In this document: piece after piece, positions 1-7,596 of the stretch
Position numbering within the stretch: the stretch's first letter is position 1
Layout of the letters: each line of letters opens with the position of its first letter
IMG/VR virus record: IMGVR_UViG_3300008217_000084
Span: 1 to 24,761 of that record
Strand: one strand, 5' to 3'
Length of the DNA: 24,761 nucleotides
Source: a virus
Notes under the pieces: model-generated
Told to the model about the DNA's origin: nothing
The model's input: the letters and a program-made list of their open reading frames with translations, nothing else
Database searches by the model: none
Translations under genes and position numbers: made by a program

Positions 1-2423
1 AAGAACTAAGAGGATTGCTTGGAGAATATAAAGACCCTCTTACTAATTATGCAAACTCTTTAATGAAAATTAATCAGACTTTAGAAACATATCAGTTTGA
101 AAATTCTATAGCTAACTTAATTAAAAATGTAGTACCTCCTGAAGGAGCCGTGGCAGGAAGAGTAGGTGCAGAAGCAGAGGACGTTTTAAGGACAAGGGAA
201 CGTCCAGAATGGATGGGTAGTGAGTTTGGTTCTTATAGTCCTGAGTGGGTAAAAAGGTTGACTGGAAGAGAAGTTGTAGAGCAGGGAACAGGGGAAAGTC
301 TTATTCGTGGTGCTGGAACACGTCCTGATCCTGCCACTGGAAGAACAGTAGAGTTGTCTTCTGTGCTGCCTGTTAGAGCAGGAGTAAGAAGACCTATTAC
401 AGAAGGCGGCGAAGAGATTGCCGGAATGGAAATAGACTTCCTTGGAGGTAGTCTGGATACCAGAGCCAGTCCTCTTGATAGATTATATGCAAATAAAGAA
501 GTTGCAGATGCAATTATTAATGGTAACAATATTGCTGTGTTACAACAAAAACATCTTCAAAAATATCTTTTATTACAAGGACATACAAGGGCTGCTAAAA
601 CTGTTTGGAGTCCCACAGCTATTGCAAGAAACTTTCTTGGTGCTGGCTGGATGGCTGCAGGAGCAGGATATTTTAGACCTAGTTCATTAAAAGGAATATA
701 TCAAGTTGCAAGAGGAATGTCTAAGTGGAGTGACAAAGAACTTAGGAAAGAAATGGAAAAGGGAGTTGCTCTTGGTTATATTCAAAGCGGTGTTGATCTT
801 GGAACCTATAGAGAAGCTTTAAGATTAGGAAGTAAAAAGGAATTCTGGAACGGAGCAGATCAGATATATAAAGGAGACAAGACTTTAAAAGACAAAGCTG
901 TTTCTATAAATACCAGTGCGGTTAAACTCTATCAGTCAATGGATGACATGTGGAAACAGATGGCTTTTATTAATGAAAAAAATACATATAAAAAGATACT
1001 TGCAGATCAGTTTGGAGAAGGCTATCCAGATCAGGTTGCCAGAAGGATGAGGTCAGGAGATGGCGAGGAGATTATAATTACAAATCTGGATGAATATGCA
1101 GCAGATATGGTATCCAGACATATGCAGAATTACGCAGGGGTTCCTCAGTTTGTAAGATATGCAAGGCTTCTTCCAGCAGCAGACTTTCTTGCCTTTACTA
1201 CAGAGCTAATGAGAACTCAAACTAATATTTATGGTACAGCATTAAGAGATATAGCACAGGGTAGTAAGCTTCTATCACAGACTGGTGGTCAGAGGGGCGG
1301 TACTCAACTTAAGGCAGGATTAACAAGAGCAGGTTCTGTGATTAGTGTAACTGCTGCTGGTACTGCATTACCTTATACAGCTAATGAAATATTTACTGAC
1401 TTGAATGAAAAAGAAGAAGGTCAGCCTTATACAAGGAAACAAGCATTAGAATTCTTTAATGCTCCTTATGATAAAGGTGATCGTTTTATTTACTATGGTA
1501 ATCCTGAAAATGGAGAAGGAACAAGAGTAAATATAAGTTACATTAATCCTTGGGCGAAATTTCAAAGTCCTATACATGCAGGAATTGAAGCTTTAAATAG
1601 GGGAGAGGATGTAGATGGTAAAATTTTAGATGCTGTTGGAGAGACTTGGTTTAAGCCTTTGTGGGAAACTTTTGGTCCCTCCATGCTTGCAGAAAGTCTG
1701 GTTAATATAGCAGTTAATCGTGATAAGTATGGGAATAAACTTTATAAAGGATCGAATAGTTTAGCACAAGATATGACAGCAGGAGTTCTAGGATTCTTAG
1801 AGCCTTTTGATCCCGGTCTTTTTAGAACAGCTAGAAATATATATGGAGCGTATACTGAACAGCCTTTTGAAGGGGCTGAGTATGCTATGAAGAGGGGGAA
1901 GGCTGGAAGAAAGACTACAAAAGAAAATGAGTTATGGAGTTTGACTGGTGTAAAGCCTCAAAAATATGACATTAAAATAGAATTAGGATATAGGATGTCT
2001 GATTTAAAAAGGCAGATGGGGGAAGCTGGAAAAATATTTACAGATATGACACAACAACAATCTCCTATGACAGCAGAAGAACTTGTTGAAGGCTATGAAG
2101 AAGCTTTAGAAAAACAATTTTCTTTAGCAAAAGATATGTTTGATGTAATAACTCATGCAAAGAGTTTGGGTATGAATAATAAAGATATTTATAAAGCCAT
2201 TACAAGAGAAGGATATTTCCCTAAATTTATGGACAAGAAAATTCTGGCTAATCTAATTAATAAAGGTGTTTATATACCTCCTGCTCCATTAAGAAAGGAT
2301 ATATTTAAATGGAACGAGGCTACAAAGAAAAGAGGTGGATCACCTCCTCCTGTTAGAGAGGCACAGGCTGAACTGATTAATGTATATAAAAGTTATGTAG
2401 GTGCTCAAACAGGACAAAGATAG
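1..2423 (+). CDS. C-terminal part of a large virion-associated polyvalent protein (LPD38-like), 5' end outside window
   Basis: The reading frame is open from the left edge of the window, so the gene starts upstream; a TTG at 15 is only an internal possibility. About 807 residues are visible. The middle region (AAKTVWSPTAIARNFLG, then YQSMDDMWKQMAF, then a VPQFVRYARLLP and TELMRTQTNIYG stretch) resembles the LPD38 module found at the C-terminus of giant phage polyvalent or internal virion proteins. The surrounding sequence is Gly/Ala-rich with amphipathic helices. The downstream M15 endolysin overlaps its stop codon by one base, as expected in a late virion/lysis operon. Role as an ejection or internal virion protein is inferred from family and context; no catalytic motif is visible in this part. 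Confidence 0.6.
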   Translation, partial: ELRGLLGEYKDPLTNYANSLMKINQTLETYQFENSIANLIKNVVPPEGAVAGRVGAEAEDVLRTRERPEWMGSEFGSYSPEWVKRLTGREVVEQGTGESLIRGAGTRPDPATGRTVELSSVLPVRAGVRRPITEGGEEIAGMEIDFLGGSLDTRASPLDRLYANKEVADAIINGNNIAVLQQKHLQKYLLLQGHTRAAKTVWSPTAIARNFLGAGWMAAGAGYFRPSSLKGIYQVARGMSKWSDKELRKEMEKGVALGYIQSGVDLGTYREALRLGSKKEFWNGADQIYKGDKTLKDKAVSINTSAVKLYQSMDDMWKQMAFINEKNTYKKILADQFGEGYPDQVARRMRSGDGEEIIITNLDEYAADMVSRHMQNYAGVPQFVRYARLLPAADFLAFTTELMRTQTNIYGTALRDIAQGSKLLSQTGGQRGGTQLKAGLTRAGSVISVTAAGTALPYTANEIFTDLNEKEEGQPYTRKQALEFFNAPYDKGDRFIYYGNPENGEGTRVNISYINPWAKFQSPIHAGIEALNRGEDVDGKILDAVGETWFKPLWETFGPSMLAESLVNIAVNRDKYGNKLYKGSNSLAQDMTAGVLGFLEPFDPGLFRTARNIYGAYTEQPFEGAEYAMKRGKAGRKTTKENELWSLTGVKPQKYDIKIELGYRMSDLKRQMGEAGKIFTDMTQQQSPMTAEELVEGYEEALEKQFSLAKDMFDVITHAKSLGMNNKDIYKAITREGYFPKFMDKKILANLINKGVYIPPAPLRKDIFKWNEATKKRGGSPPPVREAQAELINVYKSYVGAQTGQR

Positions 2424-2803
2424 TGGAGTGGAAATATTTTAGTGAGAAAGAATTAAAATGTAAGGGAACAGGTGAATGCCACATGGATTCAGCCTTTATG
2501 AAAAAGCTTGTAACCCTGAGAGAAGAGTTTAACAAACCAATTATTTTAACATCTGCTTATAGAAGTCCAACTTATAATATAAGAATTGGGGGAGCAGAAA
2601 ATTCTCCTCATGTTTTTGGAAGGGCAGTAGATATCCAGTGTCTTGGTTCTGAGGCTTACGAAATAATAAGACTTGGAATAAAACATGAGATGACTGGGAT
2701 AGGAGTAGCCCAGAGAGGGAATAGAGTTTCCAGATTTATTCACTTAGATGATATGGTTAATACAGATATACATAGAAGACCTTGGATATGGAGTTATAAA
2801 TAA
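2423..2803 (+). CDS. M15-family zinc peptidase, phage endolysin
   Basis: 126 residues. It should cleave peptide crosslinks of host peptidoglycan (D-Ala-D-Ala carboxypeptidase/endopeptidase type, Peptidase_M15_3). The zinc-binding pattern is complete: SPHVFGRAVD gives H63 and D70, and FIHLD gives H107. The preceding LTSAYRSP block is also typical of the family. It starts with GTG, whose G is the last base of the upstream stop codon, so translation is probably coupled. No signal peptide is present, so it would need a holin to reach the wall. Length is normal for single-domain phage M15 endolysins. Confidence 0.88.
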   Translation: MEWKYFSEKELKCKGTGECHMDSAFMKKLVTLREEFNKPIILTSAYRSPTYNIRIGGAENSPHVFGRAVDIQCLGSEAYEIIRLGIKHEMTGIGVAQRGNRVSRFIHLDDMVNTDIHRRPWIWSYK

Positions 2804-3079
2804 ATGGCTGGTATGAAAGGGATGACAATAAAGGGAGGATATAAAAGACCAACAAAGTCTGGTGCTGGATTAACCTCTAAGGGAGTAGAGAAATATCGCA
2901 GACAAAATCCCGGCAGTAAACTAAAGACTGCTGTAACAGAGAAGAAACCTACAGGTAAGAGAGCAGCTAGACGGAAGAGTTATTGTGCAAGATCAGCAGG
3001 ACAGATGAAGAAGTTTCCTAAAGCAGCTAAGAATCCTAATTCAAGATTAAGACAAGCCAGAAAAAGGTGGAGGTGCTAA
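2804..3079 (+). CDS. Small highly basic phage protein, DUF6321-like
   Basis: 91 residues, rich in Lys and Arg throughout, with a C-terminal block KRAARRKSYCARSAGQMKKF followed by KNPNSRLRQARKRW that I recognise as the DUF6321-type signature seen in many phages. The function of that family is not known to me. The charge suggests nucleic-acid or virion-DNA binding, which is inference only. The ATG follows the endolysin stop codon directly, and the last base of its own stop is shared with the next start, so it belongs to the same late operon. Confidence 0.7.
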   Translation: MAGMKGMTIKGGYKRPTKSGAGLTSKGVEKYRRQNPGSKLKTAVTEKKPTGKRAARRKSYCARSAGQMKKFPKAAKNPNSRLRQARKRWRC

Positions 3080-3417
3080 TGGAACTAGATGCAAGAATGC
3101 TTTTTCAAATAGGTGCTGTCCTAGCATCTCTGTCTGGAGCATGGGCTTTAGTTAAAGCTCAAGTCAGAACTCTAAAAGAAAATCAGGATATCATTTTAAA
3201 AAAGCTTAGTGAGTATGGTCATGACTTGGATGGGATGTCTAACAGCATCGTTGTTCTCCAGAACCAGATAAAAGTTTTAACTGGTATCTTAAGTCCAGAT
3301 AATTTGGCAAAGGTAAATGAGCGAAGAGGAATTTTAGAAGCTAAAGTAGCCATGATAATGGAGGATATCAGTAAGTTATACGACATGCACAATGGAAAGC
3401 ATCCTCCCATAGGGTAA
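3079..3417 (+). CDS. Small membrane-anchored coiled-coil protein, possible holin or spanin-like lysis protein
   Basis: 112 residues from the ATG at 3079. I chose this start because a strong GGAGG lies five bases upstream and the A overlaps the previous stop (TAATG); an upstream in-frame GTG at 3067 lacks such a site. Residues about 8-26 (LFQIGAVLASLSGAWALV) form one hydrophobic segment, followed by a long heptad-rich helix (about 30-105). This layout, one N-terminal membrane segment plus coiled coil, is common for proteins beside endolysins. Position next to the M15 endolysin supports a lysis role, but a structural role is equally possible. Confidence 0.6.
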   Translation: MELDARMLFQIGAVLASLSGAWALVKAQVRTLKENQDIILKKLSEYGHDLDGMSNSIVVLQNQIKVLTGILSPDNLAKVNERRGILEAKVAMIMEDISKLYDMHNGKHPPIG

Positions 3418-3583
3418 AAGAGGCGATATCCTTTTCAAGGCTCTCTAAGCCTCACTGGTGATAATCAATATTCTCCGGTATGATTGTATATAGGAACCCT
3501 CTTAACGCTCTCAGTGAGCTTCCTAGAGAGTTAATTTTCTCTAATTTAGTGTATTCGCAGGGAATTCTGTAGAAGAAGGGTCA
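3418..3583. other. Non-coding gap between converging operons with nested inverted repeats
   Basis: No convincing gene is present. The + strand late genes and the minus-strand block end here facing each other. 3441-3457 and 3512-3530 are imperfect inverted repeats (CTCTCTA + TCACTG paired with CAGTGA + TAGAGAG). Inside them AATCA (near 3465) can pair with TGATT (near 3482), and TCACTGGTGA is itself palindromic. TTTAGTGT near 3545 can pair with ACACTAAA at 3587-3594, inside the end of the HesB gene. There is no clear U-tract after any hairpin, so I do not call an ordinary intrinsic terminator, but a bidirectional stop or structured RNA fits the location. Confidence 0.45.
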
Positions 3584-3904
3584 TTACACACTAAAACTCT
3601 CTCCGCAACCACATTGACTGGTTGCAAGAGGATTTATAATTTTTAGAAAGCTTCCTCCAAGTTCCTCGACATAATCTATTTCACTTCCTAAGATATGTAA
3701 TTCAGCTACTGGATCAAGTAGAAGGATATCTTCTACAGGTTGTGACCACTGGATGTCTTCTCCGTTTAACTCAGGAGACAATCCCCATACATACTGAAAC
3801 CCAGAACATCCTCCTCCCCTAATACCAAGAGTTACATATCCTCCTTCACATACACTTTTCATGTATGCCTTGGCTCGTTCAGTAAGTGTAACCATAGTTT
3901 CCAT
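3584..3904 (-). CDS. HesB/IscA A-type Fe-S cluster carrier
   Basis: 106 residues. A-type carriers (IscA, SufA, ErpA) hold and transfer Fe-S clusters to apo-proteins in the cytoplasm. The three family cysteines are all there: C33 in GGCSGFQY, and C98 and C100 in QCGCGESF. Length equals that of bacterial members. The gene is the last of the minus-strand operon; its ATG overlaps the small terminase stop (TAATG), which also fixes the start, although a second Met lies three codons in. Phage-borne HesB-like genes are known in aquatic phages as auxiliary metabolic genes. The recipient protein cannot be told from the window. Confidence 0.85.
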   Translation of the reverse strand: METMVTLTERAKAYMKSVCEGGYVTLGIRGGGCSGFQYVWGLSPELNGEDIQWSQPVEDILLLDPVAELHILGSEIDYVEELGGSFLKIINPLATSQCGCGESFSV

Positions 3905-4311
3905 TAATCAAATTCACATTTCTTTACAAGCTTAGTTATTTCGTCTTGTCCTAATATCTCCATTGCTTTTATGATGGATGCCTGTAAGTCCTCTCTACTA
4001 ATCTCTTTATCCTTATCACTCTTATGTCCTCTTACTCTGGACAAAAGTTCCAGTGCTTTAATTGCACTGTTTGTATGTCCTTGGGTTTTAGCAAAAGCAT
4101 ATTGATTTTCTATTTCTTCTATGACATCAACACTGGTTTCAAGTTCTCTTGCTAAGTCTTCTATCCGTTCCTGAATGACAGCATCCTGCAGAAGTCTGTA
4201 TCCTTGATTATAAGCAGACCTTTCAGCATATCCTGCAGCCTTTGCAGCATCTGTTGCATTCCTGTGCATGACATATGCCTGTGCAAACTTCTCTTGCTTT
4301 TCGTTAAGCAC
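3904..4311 (-). CDS. Phage terminase small subunit
   Basis: 135 residues. The N-terminal third (LNEKQEKFAQAYVMHRNATDAAKAAGY, then a SAYNQGYRLL helix) is the helix-turn-helix DNA-recognition module of Terminase_2-type small subunits. These bind the packaging start site and recruit the large subunit. The central region is predicted helical and suits oligomerisation. The start is GTG at 4311, inside the end of the cupin gene (8-base overlap); AGGA lies almost adjacent to it, so initiation is probably coupled rather than independent. No large terminase gene is in the window, so the two subunits are not side by side. Confidence 0.8.
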   Translation of the reverse strand: MLNEKQEKFAQAYVMHRNATDAAKAAGYAERSAYNQGYRLLQDAVIQERIEDLARELETSVDVIEEIENQYAFAKTQGHTNSAIKALELLSRVRGHKSDKDKEISREDLQASIIKAMEILGQDEITKLVKKCEFD

Positions 4312-4645
4312 TTCCTACATTCTCCCTTTCTATATCTCCGTGATCAAACTCTGCCCAGTAAAGTTCAAAGGCTACTGTATCTCTTACAGCTTCAAACTGG
4401 TGATACTCTCCGGGCTTAACCTGAGTAAACTGCCCTTCTTTAAGAATGGTTATATCCATTAGATCATAATCATTTTTCCATACCTTAATAATAAGCTCTC
4501 CTTTTTCTACAAAGAAACCATTCCATTTATATTTGTGTCTGTGTTTGCTGCATTTTCCTCCTTCATTTACTTCAATTCTGTGAAATTCCAGCACACCATT
4601 AGCATGGATAAGTTGAGTGTTACCCCATACCTTACCAGCCATCAT
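4304..4645 (-). CDS. Small single-domain cupin protein
   Basis: 113 residues from the ATG at 4645. A GGAGG site sits nine bases upstream of this ATG, whereas it abuts an alternative ATG at 4654, so the later start is preferred. The sequence shows a cupin beta-barrel pattern: a first motif with HRHKYKWNGFFVEKGEL (metal-binding His residues and Gly-Glu) and a second motif with PGEYHQFEA. Cupins range from sugar isomerases to binding proteins, and the reaction cannot be told from one short domain. Its neighbourhood has two glycosyltransferase-type genes upstream in the same operon, which makes a sugar-related role plausible but unproven. Confidence 0.65.
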   Translation of the reverse strand: MMAGKVWGNTQLIHANGVLEFHRIEVNEGGKCSKHRHKYKWNGFFVEKGELIIKVWKNDYDLMDITILKEGQFTQVKPGEYHQFEAVRDTVAFELYWAEFDHGDIERENVGSA

Positions 4646-4669
4646 ACCACACATCCTCCACAGATTATA

Positions 4670-4891
4670 TTAATAAGACCCACCATTACTATAACCATAG
4701 CCGACATCCACATAGCTATAGCCATTCTTTCCCTGTATTTCTTTTTCAAGTTCTTTTAATCTCCTTTCGATTTTGTGTTTCTCGTATCTGTCAAAGAGGG
4801 AAGACGCTGCAGAAGCTCCCATCGTTAAACCAGATGTAATTGTACACCCATTTAAACATAGGATGCAGATCAGAGAGAGAAAGATTCTCAT
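4670..4891 (-). CDS. Small lipoprotein, possibly outer-membrane spanin-like
   Basis: 73 residues. MRIFLSLICILCLNGC is a lipoprotein signal peptide with lipobox L-N-G-C (modified Cys at 16). The mature part is about 58 residues with a charged helix (YEKHKIERRLKELEKEIQ) and a Tyr/Gly-rich tail (residues about 58-73). Its start overlaps the holin stop as ATGA. Small lipoproteins following a holin are often outer-membrane spanin subunits that fuse or disrupt the outer membrane during lysis, but there is no separate inner-membrane spanin here, and the short charged helix is not diagnostic. A Gram-negative host is implied. Confidence 0.6.
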   Translation of the reverse strand: MRIFLSLICILCLNGCTITSGLTMGASAASSLFDRYEKHKIERRLKELEKEIQGKNGYSYVDVGYGYSNGGSY

Positions 4892-5292
4892 CTCTTCATA
4901 TTATTTCTATGAACACCCCTCCATTTTTCTGCAGTTCTCATTCCACCTAGACCAAGAAGTGCTAATACTAAACCAGTTAGTTCCTGTGTCTGAAGAATGG
5001 GAAGAGTGACCAGAGGATACCATATGATTAAACCCCACGATATAATGGGAGCAAATATAAATTGCCATCCTAAAGCAAAGGCACATATCCACATGATTGC
5101 TGGTCTACTACCGCTTACAAAAATTGAGGGATGCTTTGCCTGTTCAATATTAGCTTGAGCCTGAAGTGCGTCTAAGTGAAGTACCTGTGTTTTAAACTCA
5201 GCCTCAAGCTTAGTTTTTAAATCCTTGTCTTCAACAAATTTATCTAAGACCTTTCCTGCAACTCCGATTACACTTTCAGCAATTCCAAACAT
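4888..5292 (-). CDS. Three-TM phage holin (GTA_holin_3TM-like)
   Basis: 134 residues. An N-terminal amphipathic helix-rich region (residues 1-55) precedes three closely spaced membrane segments at about 66-82, 83-100 and 105-118. The junction HPSIFVSGSRPAIMWICAFALG matches the conserved pattern of the 3-TM holins first named from gene transfer agents. Holins open the inner membrane at a timed moment so that endolysin can act. AGGAGG lies about five bases before the ATG. It lies between the glycosyltransferase fusion gene (9-nt gap) and the lipoprotein (ATGA overlap), far from the M15 endolysin on the other strand. Confidence 0.8.
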   Translation of the reverse strand: MFGIAESVIGVAGKVLDKFVEDKDLKTKLEAEFKTQVLHLDALQAQANIEQAKHPSIFVSGSRPAIMWICAFALGWQFIFAPIISWGLIIWYPLVTLPILQTQELTGLVLALLGLGGMRTAEKWRGVHRNNMKR

Positions 5293-5301
5293 TAAATCCT
5301 C

Positions 5302-7596
5302 CTATATCTCTAACACTTCTCTGTAATGTTTTAAGTTTTTAGTCGTTGAGTTTTCCCATATAGCTGCGACAAGAGTATCTCTTCCGTGAAAATTTAAATT
5401 CATATCTACATCTTCTCTATCAAATAATTTCTCACAGTCTTGAGCCATAGCCAAGAGTTCTCCTGTAGTCCAGAAGGGACGGTTCTCTCCGTTTACTTTA
5501 ATACCTACCTGAATATATTTTGGTTTTTCATTTTCAATTATCTTCTTCTCTTCTGCACTTGGTTCAGGCATGGAGCAGTCATATCCAAAAAGATGGAAAG
5601 TTCTGAAGCCTAGTGTATGCATAATACCTATACTCCGCATAGCCGCACAGGTTCCACCAACGATCATTGTAGCTCCTGCCTCTATGCCTAGCTCCTCTTT
5701 TACAGTGATAGCCTTCTGTTGTTCCTCTGCCTTTGTGTCTCTCAGTGCCTCTGAAAAAGCATGCCATCCAATAATATTATCTGTTTTAGATTTAATAAGA
5801 TTGGTTACTGAGGGATCAGTCATGGATGCGTTAAGGAATAAAGTATCTTTATCCACAGTCTTAAATAAATCTTTTCTTACTACACCATGAGTACTTATCC
5901 CATCAACTGGACGGGGATCAAGAATTACACAAGCCCAAGGTTTTATTCCTTCTTCTAAGAGTTTAGGATAGGAATGTTTTACACAGACAACCTTACACCT
6001 GTCTTCACCCTCATGCCTGATAAAACCCTTTAATGATTCCCAGTCAACCCTTCCTGCAGACACAAGGATTGCAACCTCATTATTTGGTTTAGCTCTTTGA
6101 ATCCACTTATTAATTATTTTTGTATTGGCCTTTACATTAGTTTCAATGTATTCTTTTGGAACACAATCCTTTGGGTGGACTACAATAGGAACTGACTGAA
6201 TATCTATGGGGATATCCGGCAAATCCTTATCTGTTAAAACAATTGCTAAATGAGTCCTTCCTCCCCCTTCTACCTGATCCTTAGAAGGGAGAATGGTAGA
6301 GCGTTTTTGTTTCTGGACAATCTTATTTACACCATAAAATTCTTTTGAAGGACCGCTCCCATCTTCTTCCTTTAGGATGTAATCGTCAAGAACAATAACA
6401 GGAGATTTATTAAGCATTTTAAAATCATGATTAACAGTATCTTCTGAATGTCCTCCATCTATAAAAGAAAAGTCTGCTTTAGATTTCTTTAAAGTTTTCT
6501 TTGTATCTCCTTTATGTAGTTTAAATTTAAATATTTTTCCCTGCTCTTTAATCTTATCTGCAAATTCCTGCAGTCTTCCAGTAACTGCTTCAATAGAATT
6601 ATGAGCTTTTGAATTTAATTCTAGTTTATCTGATTCTGTTGTTGCTTCTTCAAAAAGATCGTAGCCTGTATACGTTACCTTATCTGTATGTTGGAAGGCA
6701 GCTAAAGCCATTTGAATAGCCCTACCACCATTCCATGTTCCTGTCTCAATAATAGATTTAGGTTTATAAAAGAGAACTAACTGCATTAATTGTTTGTATC
6801 TTTCTGGTCCATTAATATCAGGAGAAACACCTCCTCCGGGTTTCTTTCTTGATCCTTTATTATGGATCATGTATTCACCTAAAGGAAATTTCTCAAAGGC
6901 TTGTACACCAGAATGAAGACTCTTAATTTCATCCAGATGTCCTGTCCAGTCATGGGCTTTTAATCCATGAGCTATATAAATTTTTAATAATCTTTCAAAG
7001 ACAAACCCATCATGCCATTCCCTGTAATTTAAAACCTCACCAGAAATATAGGCTCCTCTTAAGTCTCCTAGTAAATCTACTGGTGCTTGGTGATTAAGAT
7101 TAAATCCTAAAAAAGATGTCTCGCTATATTCATAGTGCTTCCTTCCCAGATAAACTAGGGAAGCATTTTCTGGGAGACAGGTACTAAGGGTTACATGATT
7201 TAAACGCTTTGTCGTTATGGTATCTGCATCCAGCCAGATAAGCCATCCCGGTTCTTTACTGTAAGAACATAAATCAAAAGCAAATTCTGTTAGTGCAAAA
7301 ACTTTATGACAGAATTTTAAACAGTCTAACTTGTAAGTGTAGGGAGCTTTCCCACCCAGAGTACCATCATACTTTGCATACTCTTTCTTAAAGTCTACCA
7401 TGTCCTGTACTTTATTTAAATTACGATAAGAAATTTGTGGATTAATAAACGGATCAGTCATTTCAAAGTCATGATAAAATGCTGTCAAATAAATATTTGG
7501 TCCCCAATACTTGGCGGCAGTACGCACCATCTCTTTTCCATATGTTTTCCAACCATCTTCAGAAAAAGATGTAACTATATTAATTCTTTTTTCCAT
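5302..7596 (-). CDS. Three-domain fusion: glycosyltransferase, SAM methyltransferase and MptE-like domain
   Basis: 764 residues, no obvious signal peptide. Residues 1-250 look like a GT-A glycosyltransferase: WLIWLDADT gives a DxD motif at D123/D125 for metal and nucleotide-sugar binding. Residues about 270-455 look like a class I SAM methyltransferase of the Methyltransf_24 type (IIETGTWNGGRA at 282-293, FSFIDGGHSEDT, IVLDDY). Residues about 480-764 resemble the MptE-like/DUF115 domain of flagellin-modifying Maf proteins (VAILVSAG, WACVILDPRP, FLNASMTDPSV, GGTCAAMRS, HLFGYDCSMPE). The start overlaps the upstream glycosyltransferase gene by 22 nt. A role in modifying virion or host surface sugars is inferred; the acceptor is unknown. 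Confidence 0.7.
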   Translation of the reverse strand: MEKRINIVTSFSEDGWKTYGKEMVRTAAKYWGPNIYLTAFYHDFEMTDPFINPQISYRNLNKVQDMVDFKKEYAKYDGTLGGKAPYTYKLDCLKFCHKVFALTEFAFDLCSYSKEPGWLIWLDADTITTKRLNHVTLSTCLPENASLVYLGRKHYEYSETSFLGFNLNHQAPVDLLGDLRGAYISGEVLNYREWHDGFVFERLLKIYIAHGLKAHDWTGHLDEIKSLHSGVQAFEKFPLGEYMIHNKGSRKKPGGGVSPDINGPERYKQLMQLVLFYKPKSIIETGTWNGGRAIQMALAAFQHTDKVTYTGYDLFEEATTESDKLELNSKAHNSIEAVTGRLQEFADKIKEQGKIFKFKLHKGDTKKTLKKSKADFSFIDGGHSEDTVNHDFKMLNKSPVIVLDDYILKEEDGSGPSKEFYGVNKIVQKQKRSTILPSKDQVEGGGRTHLAIVLTDKDLPDIPIDIQSVPIVVHPKDCVPKEYIETNVKANTKIINKWIQRAKPNNEVAILVSAGRVDWESLKGFIRHEGEDRCKVVCVKHSYPKLLEEGIKPWACVILDPRPVDGISTHGVVRKDLFKTVDKDTLFLNASMTDPSVTNLIKSKTDNIIGWHAFSEALRDTKAEEQQKAITVKEELGIEAGATMIVGGTCAAMRSIGIMHTLGFRTFHLFGYDCSMPEPSAEEKKIIENEKPKYIQVGIKVNGENRPFWTTGELLAMAQDCEKLFDREDVDMNLNFHGRDTLVAAIWENSTTKNLKHYREVLEI

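Noticed and set aside
3067-3078. GTG start at 3067 for the membrane/coiled-coil protein
   Set aside because: The GGAGG site lies after this GTG and is correctly spaced only for the ATG at 3079.
5570-5890. Open frames on the + strand inside the fusion gene and other minus-strand genes
   Set aside because: They have no ribosome sites, odd composition, and lie opposite genes with recognised domains.
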